NCBI GenBank assembly: GCA_917880885.1
Contig: OU862908.1
Location: 51,853,819 to 51,917,818, forward strand
DNA: 64,000 nucleotides
Direction of reading: 5' to 3'
Source of the DNA: Limnephilus marmoratus
Taxonomy: Eukaryota > Arthropoda > Insecta > Trichoptera > Limnephilidae
Each line of letters opens with the position of its first letter. The stretch's first letter is position 1. A program made the position numbers and the translations under genes. Below are positions 12,250-23,095 of this stretch, piece after piece. The notes under the pieces were generated by a model. The model was given only the letters and a program-made list of their open reading frames with translations, had not been told where the DNA came from and did no database searches.

Positions 12250-12668
12250 ATGTTTTGGAACTGAGAATTTTCTGAAATTCACTAAAAGAATAGTGTGTAA
12301 AACTGCAAGGAAATATTGCATGCGGCACGCTAAATGACTAGATAGTACGTGAGTATATTCTACTGTGAAATACCCGTTGAATCGGTTGTTGAAAAACTGG
12401 AATGACGCCACTGACTTGATGTTTTAATTCCAAGGCAAACGTTAAAAAAAATCATCATTATTATTGAATGCATATTCGTTGTTGAGAGGCGGGGTTCGCT
12501 TGACAGGCTTGCCCGGGGTCTACAGTTCAAGTTCCGGTACGCCCCTGAGATCGAGGCAATTGATTAATTTTATCAATGTCTGATGCTTCACCAACAGTAA
12601 GTGGAAGATTGTACCTAACAGGATAGGATGAATGATGATATGAAAGTCATTAGAGCGGGAAGGGGCAC
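12250..12668. other. Unassigned DNA
   Basis: A box-B-like CAGTTCAAGTTCCGG near 12523 could be a decayed tRNA-derived head, but no box A or tail supports it. Confidence 0.35.
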
Positions 12669-12745
12669 CGTTGCCACTGCTACTTGTCACCGCTTCTGCT
12701 ACTCGTCACTGCTTCTGCTACTTGTCACGGCGACATGCTACTCCA
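12669..12745. repeat. Short imperfect minisatellite
   Basis: About four imperfect units of CTTCTGCTACTCGTCACTG-like sequence (GCTACTTGTCACCGCTTCT, GCTACTCGTCACTGCTTCT, GCTACTTGTCACGG, then GCTACTCC), with a period of roughly 18-19 bp. Confidence 0.7.
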
Positions 12746-13981
12746 CTTCTCTACGGACTACTCCTGCTGACTGGCAATTATCCAATTCACCTTGTCATTA
12801 AAACTCGTTACGATATTATTACTTTACATTGGTTACAAGTTTGTTCGATAGTGAAAGGTTATTTTACTGAGAAGGAAAATCATCATCACCTACAATTTAT
12901 TGATATTAATATTATAATTCGTTCAGTAATGATATTATTGATTGAGTGATCGGCGGAACAGGCTTAGTTTCCTTCGCGGTAATATATACAGTCAGCAGCA
13001 GGTTGGTATGAGTATATACGATGTCTGTTTGGTAAGAACTTTTTCTCTGACTTTATTCTAACTTTTTTTTTATCTTGCTCGCAGAGATCCAATCCATATT
13101 GAGCAGTTGTTAGGAGCGTCTATTTAGGCTATTTGGATTGTATCATTCAGGGTGTTAACTTTAGTAAAGCAACCACCACTGTTACAATCTTTTCCCGTGC
13201 TGCAAGTGCAGCGTTCACCTATATTCTAGCATTTTCTCTCGTTACCAACGATACCTTTATGTCCTGACCTGGAGCTAACGCGGTTATCTTGTTGATGACA
13301 ACACTACTTCTTCCTTGCCATGCAATCCTGCTTACATAACCATTGCCAACCTGGTTATCGGAGGATTTAATTCTAATAAAAAAACATATTTTTACTAGGT
13401 TTCTTAACATACCCATCATGATACAATTCTTCAGATAAATTTCTGAAGTTTATGTCACTGACATTCAATCTCAAAGCGTTAGTTAAAACCCCTCGCCCTC
13501 CTCCTTTGTTCGCTTTTCGGAATAACACATATAGGTCGTATAGAAATCGTTGCGTCTCACTTACTACCATGGTTAGAAATATGATCTAAACGGTGTTAGA
13601 AAGAGAATGCACCACGCATTATATTTAAATCTAAAAGTTAACAACAAAATAATTAAAATGTACGCATTTATGAATCATTATTGAAAAAAAATTATGAGAA
13701 TTTGGGAATTTTTTCATGAATTATTTTTACATGAAACGACAAAAAAGTGGATTGACGATAAAGTTAATAATATATTTGTCTTACAAAATATGCATTTGTG
13801 TTTATGTTTTTTCGTTATCAGAAACTGATTTGAAAAAAACTCTAGGTGAACTTTTTAAAAGCTTTTATATGTTTGCATTATTTTTTTTTATGTTTATTCC
13901 GAATTTTAAAAATTAAAAACGTATTTCATCACGTTTTAAAAACAGTTTTTAGTTTTCGGATGCTTTAAGAAATATTTTATT
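12746..13981. other. Unassigned DNA
   Basis: Small open frames occur on both strands (for example 13373-13570 minus) without recognisable domains. Nothing was called. Confidence 0.4.
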
Positions 13982-14045
13982 ATTTTGATTTTATTGCAAA
14001 TCGGAATTATTTTGATTTTATTATTTTGATTTTATTGCAAGAAAT
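13982..14045. repeat. Local tandem repeat
   Basis: ATTATTTTGATTTTATTGCAA occurs at about 13979 and again at about 14022, with a further partial ATTATTTTGATTTTATT between them. It is a simple local duplication. Confidence 0.7.
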
Positions 14046-14069
14046 ATTTTCTTCAGACAAAGCAAGCCC

Positions 14070-14141
14070 GAGGCCTAAGGGGCCTGACCCCTTTTTGTTA
14101 ACCTCTTAGGCCCTAAGGTCATAGGCCTAAGGGGTTAACAA
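14070..14141. repeat. Palindrome built from AGGCCTAAGG/GTTAAC blocks
   Basis: GTTAACCTCTTAGGCC (14097-14112) pairs with GGCCTAAGGGGTTAAC (14124-14139) across an 11-nt loop. A further AGGCCTAAGGGGCC block lies at about 14071. The hairpin lies in non-coding DNA and no host function can be assigned. Confidence 0.7.
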
Positions 14142-14862
14142 AACTGATTATTCTTGACTTCGAAGAGTAACCAAATATCATCTATGCCCGGAATCTAGTT
14201 ATATAACCAAAAATGTCTCTTTATCGAACTTCTTCAGACAAGAAAGAAAAATAAATTACTTTGTACATTTCCAAGAAATACGACTAAAGAAATAATGAAA
14301 ATCATTGATTGAAACCCACTTATAATAAAATACACAATATATCACGAAAATTAAAATGTTATTTGATAAGGCTCCAATAATTTATTGTAATATTATTTCA
14401 ATCAAGTTGGTTTTTACGTTATTCTTGGTATGTTTATTATTGAGAACGACAGCTGTTTCAAACAGAAACATCTGTCATGAGTAAAAACAAATATACGTAC
14501 CTACAACCTACATAATATAATACAGCAGTAGAAATAAATACATTTATCAGAACATCAAAAAGCGTATCAATTATACAAATTGAAATATCAATATAACTGT
14601 TTAGGAATTGTATTACATATGGTATATAAATAAAATGTTATAGTTTCACTACTAGTTTTCGCAAAGCAATTTGTATTTTAACGATTTTGAATTTTCTTAT
14701 TTGAAATTTTTCTTTTTAATACAGTTAAATTTAAATTTCAAAGATATATGTATAATGATAGCATTTATGACACGAGTTGAAAATAGTAGTTGGTAGCTTA
14801 AACATTGCAGAAAGAAAAACCTATGCAAGTTTCATATTCACGGTAGAGTTTATGAATATTAG
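14142..14862. other. Unassigned AT-rich DNA
   Basis: No coding, RNA or repeat structure recognised. Confidence 0.45.
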
Positions 14863-15206
14863 TTTTTTTTTTTTTTTTACACGAGCTCCACACAGGAGGC
14901 CCTGAGGAAAATAATTTTCCTCAGGGCCTATGTCATCTTTGGGGATGCTGTGTGGAGGGTTTTTTCAAGGAAAGGAAGGAGAGGAGAGTTCTGGGAAGGA
15001 AAAGGGTTTAAGGGGTGGGTAGGAATCTGGGGTTCAGTGTGTCCTGGTCATCCGCCTCTAAGACCTAGACACACATCACCCCTTGAACCCGGGCACCCCT
15101 GCTAAATCACCAAACGTAGCGAACCGCTTGGGGTGATCTATGACAGAGGTGTTGGTTATAAAATAAAAGTTCCCGGGGCGGCGGTACCCTTCCCGCCTCC
15201 CAAATT
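14863..15206 (-). mobile_element. SINE-like element with Jockey LINE tail (family SJ), near complete
   Basis: Read on the minus strand: TTTGGGAGGCGGGAAGGGTA, CGCCGCCCCGGGAAC, TCACCCCAAGCGGTTCGCTA, TTTAGCAGGGGTGCCCGGGT, TTCAAGGGGTGA, GAGGCGGATGACCAGGACAC, CCCAGATTCCTACCCACCCC, CTCCTCTCCTTCCTTTCC, CCTCCACACAGCATCCCC. A perfect palindrome follows (AGGCCCTGAGGAAAATTA then TTTTCCTCAGGGCCT), then CCTGTGTGGAGCTCGTGT and poly-A of 16. The outer CTCCACACAG/CTGTGTGGAG blocks also pair, giving a nested hairpin at the 3' end. This is the same family as the copy at 29.65 kb, which is nearly identical. Confidence 0.85.
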
Positions 15207-17851
15207 GGCTTGAATTTGTTGTTAAATAAAATGCCTTGGTACCAATATTATTCTTTAGATGCCTACAGATTTTGTCTGTTAGTTCAAAACACGTAGAATT
15301 TCTGCAATTCATACACCAGCATAATAAGGGCTCAACAGAGAGAGCAATAATTCGAGCTGCATGCACTTTATCGCTGAGCAGAACGTTTACAGTCTGCAGT
15401 CTGGCCTGCGGACAGTGATTGCTTTTTGAAGTGCAGTAATCTGTCGCTATGTTTTTATTGTACAACGTCCAATTTGGCAGTAACTGTAAACGGCTTACGT
15501 TTTTCTTTCGTTAACAGGTGTTTTTAACCAAATCACTTATTTCAGGTATGTATTATTTCAATTTATTACCTTTTTCTACAAGTTCCGGGTTGAAATTCTA
15601 CATAAAAAGTTCAAGCCTATTTAGAGTTTTTGCTGCGGAGGTGTGCGTACTAAATACTTCTTTTTCTTCCCGTTTTTAAAGCAGTTCTTTACAATCAGTA
15701 CCAAATTATTACCAGCTCTTATTTTGAAGTTTTACATTAGCTCTTATTTACCAGTTTTTACTGAAACCACTAATGGACCAGGTAAAAAATTTTTAAAAAT
15801 CATTTCGATTTATAAACAACTGCTTTTAATACATGTCTCTTTAAAAGTGTTAAGTTAATCGCATGGACAACAATGTTTTGTCAAGTGGCTAGTAATTTGG
15901 TGGAAAGTTTAACAAACCCGACCATTCCATGCAGGTAAACTCGCTGCGACGTTAAGTTTGTTGACATGAGAGGTAGGTACCGCACCAGTTTGCTAACGCT
16001 TCTAGGAAAATGTTTATTTTTAACCAAGCCAGGTGAAAATATATTCTCCGAACAGTTTATGCTTACCATCAGACGCCTGCCTTGGCTATCTGGATACGAT
16101 GAATTTACACGTATGATTGCCGATCCCAACACGTTTATATTGTTCGAGAATCGATTTATTGAGAGTAATGATAATAAACTTCAATAAAGGAAGGAAGAAT
16201 CTCGTCGCTCTTTGAATTTACATCTGGAAGATATAAAGATTTTGCTGTAATCAACATTAAACATTCCTAATGCCAGAAATATTCTGGAGAAACTTTGACC
16301 AACGTTATAGCAAAAGTGTTCAGAATGAATATGAGAACACCGCAATCAAAACATGAAGATCACCGCCGGCATTAAGTAGCCTCTTTTTCAATAGACTTTT
16401 GCAGCATCGACATCTTGAACACGTTTCAGCGGTTTTAACAGTTATGAATTCAATTTGCAATGATGTATTCTTATTGCAAGGCTCCGCGTAATACAAAGTA
16501 ATAACAACAAAAAAGGTCAAACAAGCACTGTTTATTTCTAGTAGATGCGAAGGATATAACATAATAGTAAATTGTTCAGGGGTGAATGAATCCTAAGCAT
16601 GTGCTGTTGCCACTCGAGATTGGTCAAATCAGGTTTATTTTTTTAAAATGGAAAACAAAGTCCACGCGTGTTTGAAAAACGCCAAAAGGGTCTTTGACTG
16701 AATACCTTGGGGCTTAGAGATGAATCGCAATAATCAAGGCATAATTAGCAACACCTTTACATTCATTACTTATCTCAAACACTTCCAGTTTCTTCTGCTT
16801 TAAACTAATCCGATTCAAGTTGAATTATTGTTTTTACGCAGCGATTTCTAATTATTAATGAGTAACTAATATAATTAATTACGTCACACACTACCTTGAG
16901 TAGGTAGTATAAATATTTTGGAATTGGTACTTATTATCTACAGTTATCTTTGGAATCGTTTATTTTTCTTGGAATGCTTCTCCGGCGTTCGTCATTGCAT
17001 ACTAATTATTATTAGAGATAAGATTGAGCAGGTCTCTCTCAGATTTGTTGGAGTAAATTATATCATTATATATTGATTTAACTTATGATGGATGACGAGA
17101 AATGTAAACAAATCAATGATAAATGATTAAAATTATATAAGACATAAATATTTGCCATAATGCCTTCTTACATAAAATACAAGAATTTCAATAAGCATAA
17201 ATAATATGCAGCAGATAAAAAAAATACCTAATATATTAGTTAAAATTAATTGGTTATTCGGTAAAATGCCAATATAAAGGTTACGGTGGGCACGTACGTA
17301 CAACAAAAGTAGTTTGCACAAAATAACACTGATTATCCTTCGGAAGATTTTAGAGAGGTAGTAAGGATTGTTAATTTTACTTATAAAAGAAAAACCAAGA
17401 CAATAACAAAGAACAAGAACAACAAACAGGCTGTTTCCTCGCAGGGGTAGGTAGAGAGGACGCACCGCCAAACAACTCAGTCTTGACACACAATCCTTGC
17501 TTCATTCACATTCATACATCAATACATGGTCTCATTCATACCCTTCTGTACTCTTGTTATTCTAACTCTTGACATTCCTGAACTCAAATATTTGGTTCAC
17601 TCGGGCGTCACGACATCTTCTACCAAACATATTCACGTTATATATATTCTGCTTACACTCCTTTCGTCGTTCAATCATTCTACATGATTATCAAAGCGTC
17701 ATGAAACTATCTAAGCGACCCTTTCTTAATCTTGTTCATAACGCTTGCATCGGCCTTGCATTCACTTATAATAATAAACTGTCTTGTTGTCTCCTTCATT
17801 ATTGACATTTTACCTGGTTTATATTTGCAACCATAATTATTAAAGATACTT
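15207..17851. other. Long stretch without a recognised gene
   Basis: Open frames occur on both strands (for example 15966-16187 +, 15881-16132 -, 17133-17489 -), but none shows a domain I recognise, and overlapping frames on both strands argue against coding. The 17500-17800 stretch is pyrimidine-rich (TTCATTCACATTCATACATC). No RNA genes or repeats were identified. Confidence 0.4.
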
Positions 17852-17923
17852 GCCGCCAACGGGACTTGAACCCGTGTCCTTCTGATTGCCGGTCGGATGC
17901 TCTGACCACTGAGCTATGGCGGC
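17852..17923 (-). tRNA. tRNA-like gene or pseudo-tRNA (anticodon position GGC)
   Basis: On the minus strand the 72 nt fold as a cloverleaf. The acceptor stem GCCGCCA pairs with TGGCGGC, the D arm is GCTC-AGTGGTCA-GAGC, and the T arm is ACGGG-TTCAAGT-CCCGT with a canonical T loop. Box A (TAGCTCAGTGG) and box B (GGGTTCAAGTCCC) are intact. The anticodon arm is TCCGA-CCGGCAA-TCAGA. It has one C-A mismatch and a C where the universal U33 should be, and the anticodon position reads GGC. These defects suggest a pseudo-tRNA or a SINE head rather than a working tRNA. The 3' part is repeated in inverted orientation 80 bp downstream. Confidence 0.6.
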
Positions 17924-18003
17924 TTATCTAATACCCGCCAAATAATTCAATATAGTATACTGGGGTTTTATTCAACAACTACTGATTATTACTTTTTTTT
18001 TTT

Positions 18004-18070
18004 GGTCAGAGCATCCGACCGACAATCAGAAGGACACGGGTTCAAGTCCCGTTGGCGGCAAGTATCTTTT
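18004..18070 (+). repeat. Inverted partial copy of the tRNA-like gene
   Basis: GGTCAGAGCATCCGACCGAC through CGGGTTCAAGTCCCGTTGGC, plus the flanking AAGTATCTTTT, repeats in reverse complement the 3' two thirds of the tRNA-like sequence at 17.85 kb and its flank. Acceptor 5' strand and D stem are missing. Together the two form a large inverted repeat with a spacer of about 95 bp. Confidence 0.8.
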
Positions 18071-18317
18071 CTCGGATGATTTTTCAATGTAAATGAGTGT
18101 TTCAGGCTGACAATTATTGCTTATAATAATTGTTACCCTTTGTGCTATGCACAAAAATCTTGTCTTAAACGTTAGTTTATAAATTAAAAATAATAATTCA
18201 TAATTATTATCTTATACACAAATTTCACAAAGCCTTTCTGTAAAATAAAAAGCCTACATCGGTGTTGGTACGAAGTTTACAGTCCTTTAATTACAGCGGA
18301 CCTGCAAATTAATAGCA

Positions 18318-18770
18318 GCTATAAACAGATGTCGTAAAAGTAAAAATTTAAGAATTCAGCTACGCGGATTGCCCGGCGGTTCGGCAAAAACGAAAAGGGT
18401 GTTAAAAAGTCGGCTATCCGGATCGCCTCCTTTCTGTCGCCTCGGACACTGGACGGGCAGAGACAGAGCAGATACCGCTTCCAGCTAAGGACAATACCCG
18501 CTCGCAGTTCTCGGACACAACGGGTCGTACCCGTTCCGGAGGCCGGCGACACAACACAACACACACAGCGCACAAGAGCGTGGCTGCATGCTGCAAGAAT
18601 CGCTGGTGCTAGTGGCTGGCTGCAGGCACCGCCGACAGCTGAGCCCGCTGTTGCAAGACGACACTCTGGTTTCGCCGACCGCAGTGGAGGCGCCGAGTGG
18701 TCAGGGTCACTCGCGGCCTGACCTACAAAGCGCGCACAACCACCGCGCACGCTCTTCGGGTCCCGAAACA
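18318..18770. promoter_or_regulatory. CpG-rich block, candidate promoter or first exon
   Basis: About 450 bp are clearly richer in G+C and CpG than the flanks (for example ACGCGGATTGCCCGGCGGTT, CGGAGGCCGGCGACAC, GCGCGCACAACCACCGCGCA), and no mobile-element block seen elsewhere is present. Frames stay open on both strands for up to 150 codons, as expected from the composition, and no protein family is recognised. In insects that keep CpGs at gene starts this would fit a promoter or a 5' non-coding exon. Direction is not determined, and an old GC-rich transposon is an alternative. Confidence 0.35.
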
Positions 18771-19201
18771 AACATTACCAGAACAATCAACCACTTTTTT
18801 CACTCATACTGTCTGTATAATATGGTCCTGCCGCAGAGAACTTAGTCGTAGGCTCTCTTTTTGCTATATGCGTAGTTTAATAAATTATAAGAGCTCTCAG
18901 CAGCAGGAACATTATGTAATCTAAGCAATAGTTTCTATATAAAACAGACTAATAGATTATGTAGTGCAAAAGATCCATAAACGTATAAAGCATCCACCGC
19001 TGTTTTAAGGCTCTGCAACCGGGCCCGAAAAGAAGAAGATGGAGAGATACGAAATTACAAATGTTAGAGGAGAGCGCTAATATTTACAGCGACAAAATCG
19101 ATGCGAAAATTGCGAAAATGTTTAATAAAACACGACTCGTTTAAAATAGAGCAAAAATCTCGCGGGCATTATCTTAAACAGCATTTAAAGAAACACTGTG
19201 A
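18771..19201. other. Unassigned DNA
   Basis: No gene recognised. GAGATACGAAATTACAAATG near 19040 weakly resembles the sequence before repeat R1 at 0.95 kb. Confidence 0.4.
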
Positions 19202-19440
19202 ATTTTTTCATACATATAACTTGTAAAATAACTGAAACAAACATGTTTATAATAGTTTTTGGAGCATACTTTGCGATTTTTTTCTATCGAAGGAATTTTA
19301 TATAATTTGCGTTTCGGCGCGGGCAAAGTCTATATATTTTATTTTCAAGAATAACATATATATTTTTTAAGAGCTTTAAAACTTACCGTGTTTAAGGGAA
19401 ATGTGTAATAAATCGGTATAAATCCGGGTTGCGGGCCCTT
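19202..19440 (+). repeat. Interspersed repeat R1, copy 2
   Basis: Same orientation as the copy at 1.0-1.26 kb, with shared blocks such as CATATAACTTGTAAAATAAC, GGAGCATACTTTGCGATTTT, CAAGAATAACATATATATTT and AGAGCTTTAAAACTTA. The copies differ by scattered substitutions and small indels. Confidence 0.65.
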
Positions 19441-19485
19441 ATGTTGAAACGAGTTTAAAGTTTTTGAGCTTTTCCTAATGTTTGA

Positions 19486-19706
19486 TTTTAGATTTTCACG
19501 GCCAAAAGTATTTTTGTTGTTGTTTTTGGGGTGTTATGCCGTGTTACGCTATCTCCTTCTTTAGCCAACGTTTTGGACAGCGTTACAGTGTCCATCATCA
19601 TGTCCATCACATCTGCCCTGATGATGGACACTGTAACGCTGTTCGAAACGTTGGCTAAAGAAGGAGGTAGCGTAACACGGCATAACACCCCAAAAACAAA
19701 CAACTA
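19486..19706. mobile_element. Palindromic MITE (family PM), copy 1
   Basis: The left arm runs TTTTAGATTTTCACGGCC, GTTTTTGGGGTGTTATGCCG, CTCCTTCTTTAGCCAACG, GGACAGCGTTACAGTGTCCA, then TCATCATG. The right arm is its near-perfect reverse complement, ending in GGCATAACACCCCAAAAAC. The right terminal part (GGCCGTGAAAATC) is missing. A near-complete hairpin with no coding capacity is typical of MITEs mobilised by another element. The 71-codon minus frame across it is fortuitous. Confidence 0.8.
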
Positions 19707-19840
19707 AATTTTTTCTAATGTTTATTTAAAAAGAGAGTCTGCATTTTATGACAACTTAAAACAAAAAGTAATTAAAAAAAACCTTCAAATTAAAATCACA
19801 ATAATCAGAAATTACATAAATATATTGCTAAAGAAACAGA

Positions 19841-20007
19841 AGGGAACGTACCCATACTACGTGACACGTTTAGGGGGGGGGGTCTTCAAAATGTCACGCT
19901 TGGTACAAATGAGCGGCGACGGGCTTAGATTTTTGGTCACCGGGGGGGAAGGGGGGGGGGGGTTAAAAATGGTAAAAAGTTGGTCACGTAGTATGGGTAC
20001 GTTCCCT
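19841..20007. mobile_element. 167-bp MITE with 25-bp perfect terminal inverted repeats and G runs
   Basis: It begins AGGGAACGTACCCATACTAC-GTGAC and ends with its exact reverse complement (25 bp each). The interior holds runs of 10, 7 and 12 consecutive G. A target duplication was not resolved, so the superfamily is unknown. The 63-codon open frame spanning it is fortuitous. Confidence 0.8.
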
Positions 20008-20325
20008 AAGTTCTAATACAAAATATATTATTTAGTATCTACGATATTTAGCGGGAGGTGTTTTTACATAGCCAAAATGTAAAGAAGTGGATAATTCCGC
20101 ATTTACATACATAATTCAGAGAAAATTGTTTTAGCACTAACATTATGGTTTCTTTGCAGTAGGTATTATGATCGATATATTAAAAAATTTCACAACTGAA
20201 CACAAAAACAAAAAAATAAGTGAACGTTAAATAATATTTAAAGTATTACGTAAAAAAAAATGGCAAGGAAAAAAATATACAGGTAAGTTATGCATCAAAG
20301 AAAACAATAATAATAAGCCAAGAAC
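20008..20325. other. Unassigned AT-rich DNA
   Basis: No coding, RNA or repeat structure recognised. Confidence 0.4.
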
Positions 20326-21042
20326 GAGGGCATTACCAGAGAAAACCAGAAATATGTCATTTTCAAATCAGATTTTAGACGTATTGACTCTTTTCCACAA
20401 AAAATTATAAATGGATTTCGAAAGATTGTTCTTTTATCTAGCATTTGCATGTAATAAATTTTGAGAATTTTTTTTAATTTTTCGTCTAATAAGGTTAATC
20501 CATAGGTCGTTGGCAGATTTGTTAAATTTTCAAAAAAGATTTTGTATTGTACCACACTCATTTCAAATAATATAATCATGCAGTAAAATAAATCAATACA
20601 TTATCTAGCAAACGCATGTTTTAGAATTTTAATTTTAGTTTCAATAAAATCATTAAAAAATATGTTCGTACATGTGTTTCTTGACGAAAATTGGTCCATT
20701 TGTGTATTTATTTGCGCACTTACAAACTAATATATTTCAGATTTTTTTAACATTCTTATTAAACTTAGACATTATTGAAAAATGATAAATACTTATAATC
20801 AAAAAATAATTACAAAAAGTACATTATTTTAATAGTTTTATCATCACGCCTTTAAGCATTTTTGGATGAAGGTATAAATTAAAGCTAATTTGGTTTGAAA
20901 TAAATTCAATATTGAGTTATAATTTTAAAAAGCTGGTACGGAGAATTCTTAATCTTTCTCATTGTAACCGCCCTGCACGATCGTAAGAACAACTTTCGAC
21001 GAAATGTGGATTTTCGTCCGCTGGCTGGTTAAACGCTCTTAA
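20326..21042 (+). mobile_element. 713-bp inverted-terminal-repeat element (family T7), copy 2
   Basis: Begins GAGGGCATTACCAG at 20326 and ends CTGGCTGGTTAAACGCTC at 21038, giving the same 713-bp interior as the 9.2-kb copy with only scattered substitutions. The right flank is TTAA (21039-21042). The left flank reads GAAC, so the duplication is no longer intact on that side. Orientation is the same as copy 1. Confidence 0.75.
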
Positions 21043-21404
21043 ATGCTCAATGAATCGAATAGTAGATTTGGACGTCTCCACTTAAGCAGGTACATATGTA
21101 ATTGCTAAATTGCTTATTATTGTTGATCCAATTGTCAGGTTATTACATCAGCATAGAATCAAGTGTACCTGATAAATGTGTGTCAAAGTTGGAATGTTTC
21201 GTTAATGTTGCATCATGAAATATTGAGAATCAAACTCAACGGATCTTATGTTAAACAACCTTGAGCTAACATAACCATTCACAAGGGTAGGAGCTAGAAG
21301 CCAGTAGCCAGGTACACCAGGCCAATGCGTAATTATATGTCCTGCAATAACTACACGTATACTACATCTTATCTGATTTGTTTAGCACTGTTTATAATAA
21401 TACT
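21043..21404. other. Unassigned DNA
   Basis: No coding, RNA or repeat structure recognised. Confidence 0.4.
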
Positions 21405-21511
21405 AGCTAACCCGACAAACGTTGTTCTGCCATATAAATTATTTCCAGTGAATATTTTGGTTGTTAAATAAAAAAAACGAATGTATTGTAAAGTGTGTGG
21501 CATGGGCGTAG

Positions 21512-21550
21512 CCAGGGGGGGGGGGGGGGGTTTGGGGGTTCAAACCCCCC
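21512..21550. repeat. G-run / C-run hairpin
   Basis: Sixteen consecutive G (21515-21530), then TTTGGGGGTTCAAA and nine C. The GGGGGTTTGGGGG-type strand could form a quadruplex, and the GTTTG/CAAAC arms could pair. It lies at the start of the inner insertion of the composite repeat. Confidence 0.75.
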
Positions 21551-22033
21551 CCCGAAAAGTTAAAATATCAACATCAATAATATTAAAATAAGGAGAGTTA
21601 AGAGAATGTTATTTGTAACACTGACTTCTCAAAATGATATTATGTATCTAAAAAGATAAATGGGGACCTCTGAAAGAAATAAAATAATTTAACTTTTAAG
21701 ATCCGTTTTTTCGGTGAATGCGGTGATTTTTTTTGGAATTCCGTTTCTAATCAGTGGTAAGTGTATACGTACTTTTAAATTATTATTTTATTTAGCAACA
21801 AGTGTTAAATAAACATATATCAGGATTAGTGTTACAGACAGGTGTTAGTGTATTGTGAATTGTGATTAGTGTTACAGTCAGTCAGCATAAATGTGATTAT
21901 TAGAATAATTTGACTCCTTAAAATGTTTTAACATGTACTACTAACGTTTATTATGTATTTTGTTTTGAAAAGTTTTATTTTCTATACACATTTATTACTT
22001 TGATTTTATTAAAAAAAAAAAAAAATTTAAAAA

Positions 22034-22056
22034 TTTATCCCCACACACTGTGTGGG
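22034..22056. repeat. Short palindrome TCCCCACACA...
   Basis: TCCCCACACACTGTGTGGGG is a near-perfect palindrome directly after an A-rich tract at about 22010. It may mark the end of an inserted element. Confidence 0.5.
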
Positions 22057-22650
22057 GATGTAATCTATGACAGAAAGAGGAATGGAGCGCTGTAGACGAT
22101 GACCGCCGATAAAAAAATACCAACTAAAGTAGGAAAATGAAATAAAGAAAATCAATATGAATTTTGAAGAGCAATTGAGTATACGATATTTTTGTCAGTC
22201 CGTCTTTAGCCCACAATACCGAATGAAATATCAAAATGACGCGATGCTTCTCGTGAATTTCTTGCGCATGTGTGGATGAAAGTTCAATGAGGTGGACGTA
22301 GCGCCATCTGTCATTTAACAACATAAATAATTTCGTTCTGTTTGAAATGCGAAAGACGGTTAAATTTGTTCATACAAAAATACTAAAATCGCGATTAAGA
22401 AATGGGAGGGTGGGGGTAGGAGGATTAAAATTTGGGGTTATAGGTATTTTTAATTCTAAATAAAAAAAAAATGAATTTTTTTCTGGGTAGGGACACCCTA
22501 ATCACCTAGCGGTAAGAAATATACTTTAAAACCTATTCTCAAACCTACCAAATATATATAAAAATTTCATAAAAATCGGTCAAGCCGTTTCGAAGGAGTG
22601 CGACCACAAACGATAAATACTCTTATTACTTTTAATATAGTTTCCAAACT

Positions 22651-23095
22651 AATATGAAGGCATTCTAATAATATTATGAAATTTACAATTTTGCTTCTAT
22701 AGTCGAGAATTTGATCAAAGCAAGTTTCTTATTCTAGATTTGATGTTCATACATAAACCAACACGAAGCAAAAATGATGACGCCATAAATTTTAAAAACT
22801 TCATAATAATATACCTACATAAATATATATAGCATGCCATTCATTATGTGTAATTGACATTATTATCATTCTTAAAAAGCAGACACATGACATGTTTATT
22901 GAGGATAGTGGGCAATTCAATAAATCAAACACACACACAGACGAGCAAAATGTTAAAAATTTGCTCTTTCTCGTTCACATGTCCTGTTATCAAGATAATC
23001 TTCACCGTACAGTCAGCCCGGAAGAAACCCGAAAATCATGTAAAAATCTTAAAGAAAGAACAATGAAAAGAATGAATTTTCTAACTATGTAATCT
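22651..23095. other. Unassigned DNA
   Basis: Two overlapping open frames near 22854-23092 (+) have no recognisable domain. Confidence 0.4.

Larger units (their letters stand above)
21405..22650 (+). mobile_element. Composite repeat starting CTAGCTAACCCGACAAACG
   Basis: The left end (ACTAGCTAACCCGACAAACG then TTGTTCTGCC) and the right part (AAAAATCGGTCAAGCCGTTT, CGAAGGAGTGCGACC, TATAG) have the layout of a widespread arthropod repeat also represented at 23.1-24.3 and 56.75 kb. The interior is interrupted by a different sequence beginning ATGGGCGTAGCCAGG with a long G run. The limits of the inner insertion are unclear, and the class (Helitron-like or retroposon tail) is not resolved. Confidence 0.45.

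Noticed and set aside
15881..16187. Overlapping frames on both strands near 16 kb as an exon
   Set aside because: No domain, and similar open length on both strands; no splice evidence.
17133..17489. 118-codon hydrophobic minus-strand frame as a membrane protein
   Set aside because: Hydrophobicity follows from AT-rich codons; no start context, homologue or conserved motif.
18319..18771. 150-codon minus-strand open frame as a protein gene
   Set aside because: The block is CpG-rich, frames are open on both strands, and no family motif or plausible exon structure is visible.
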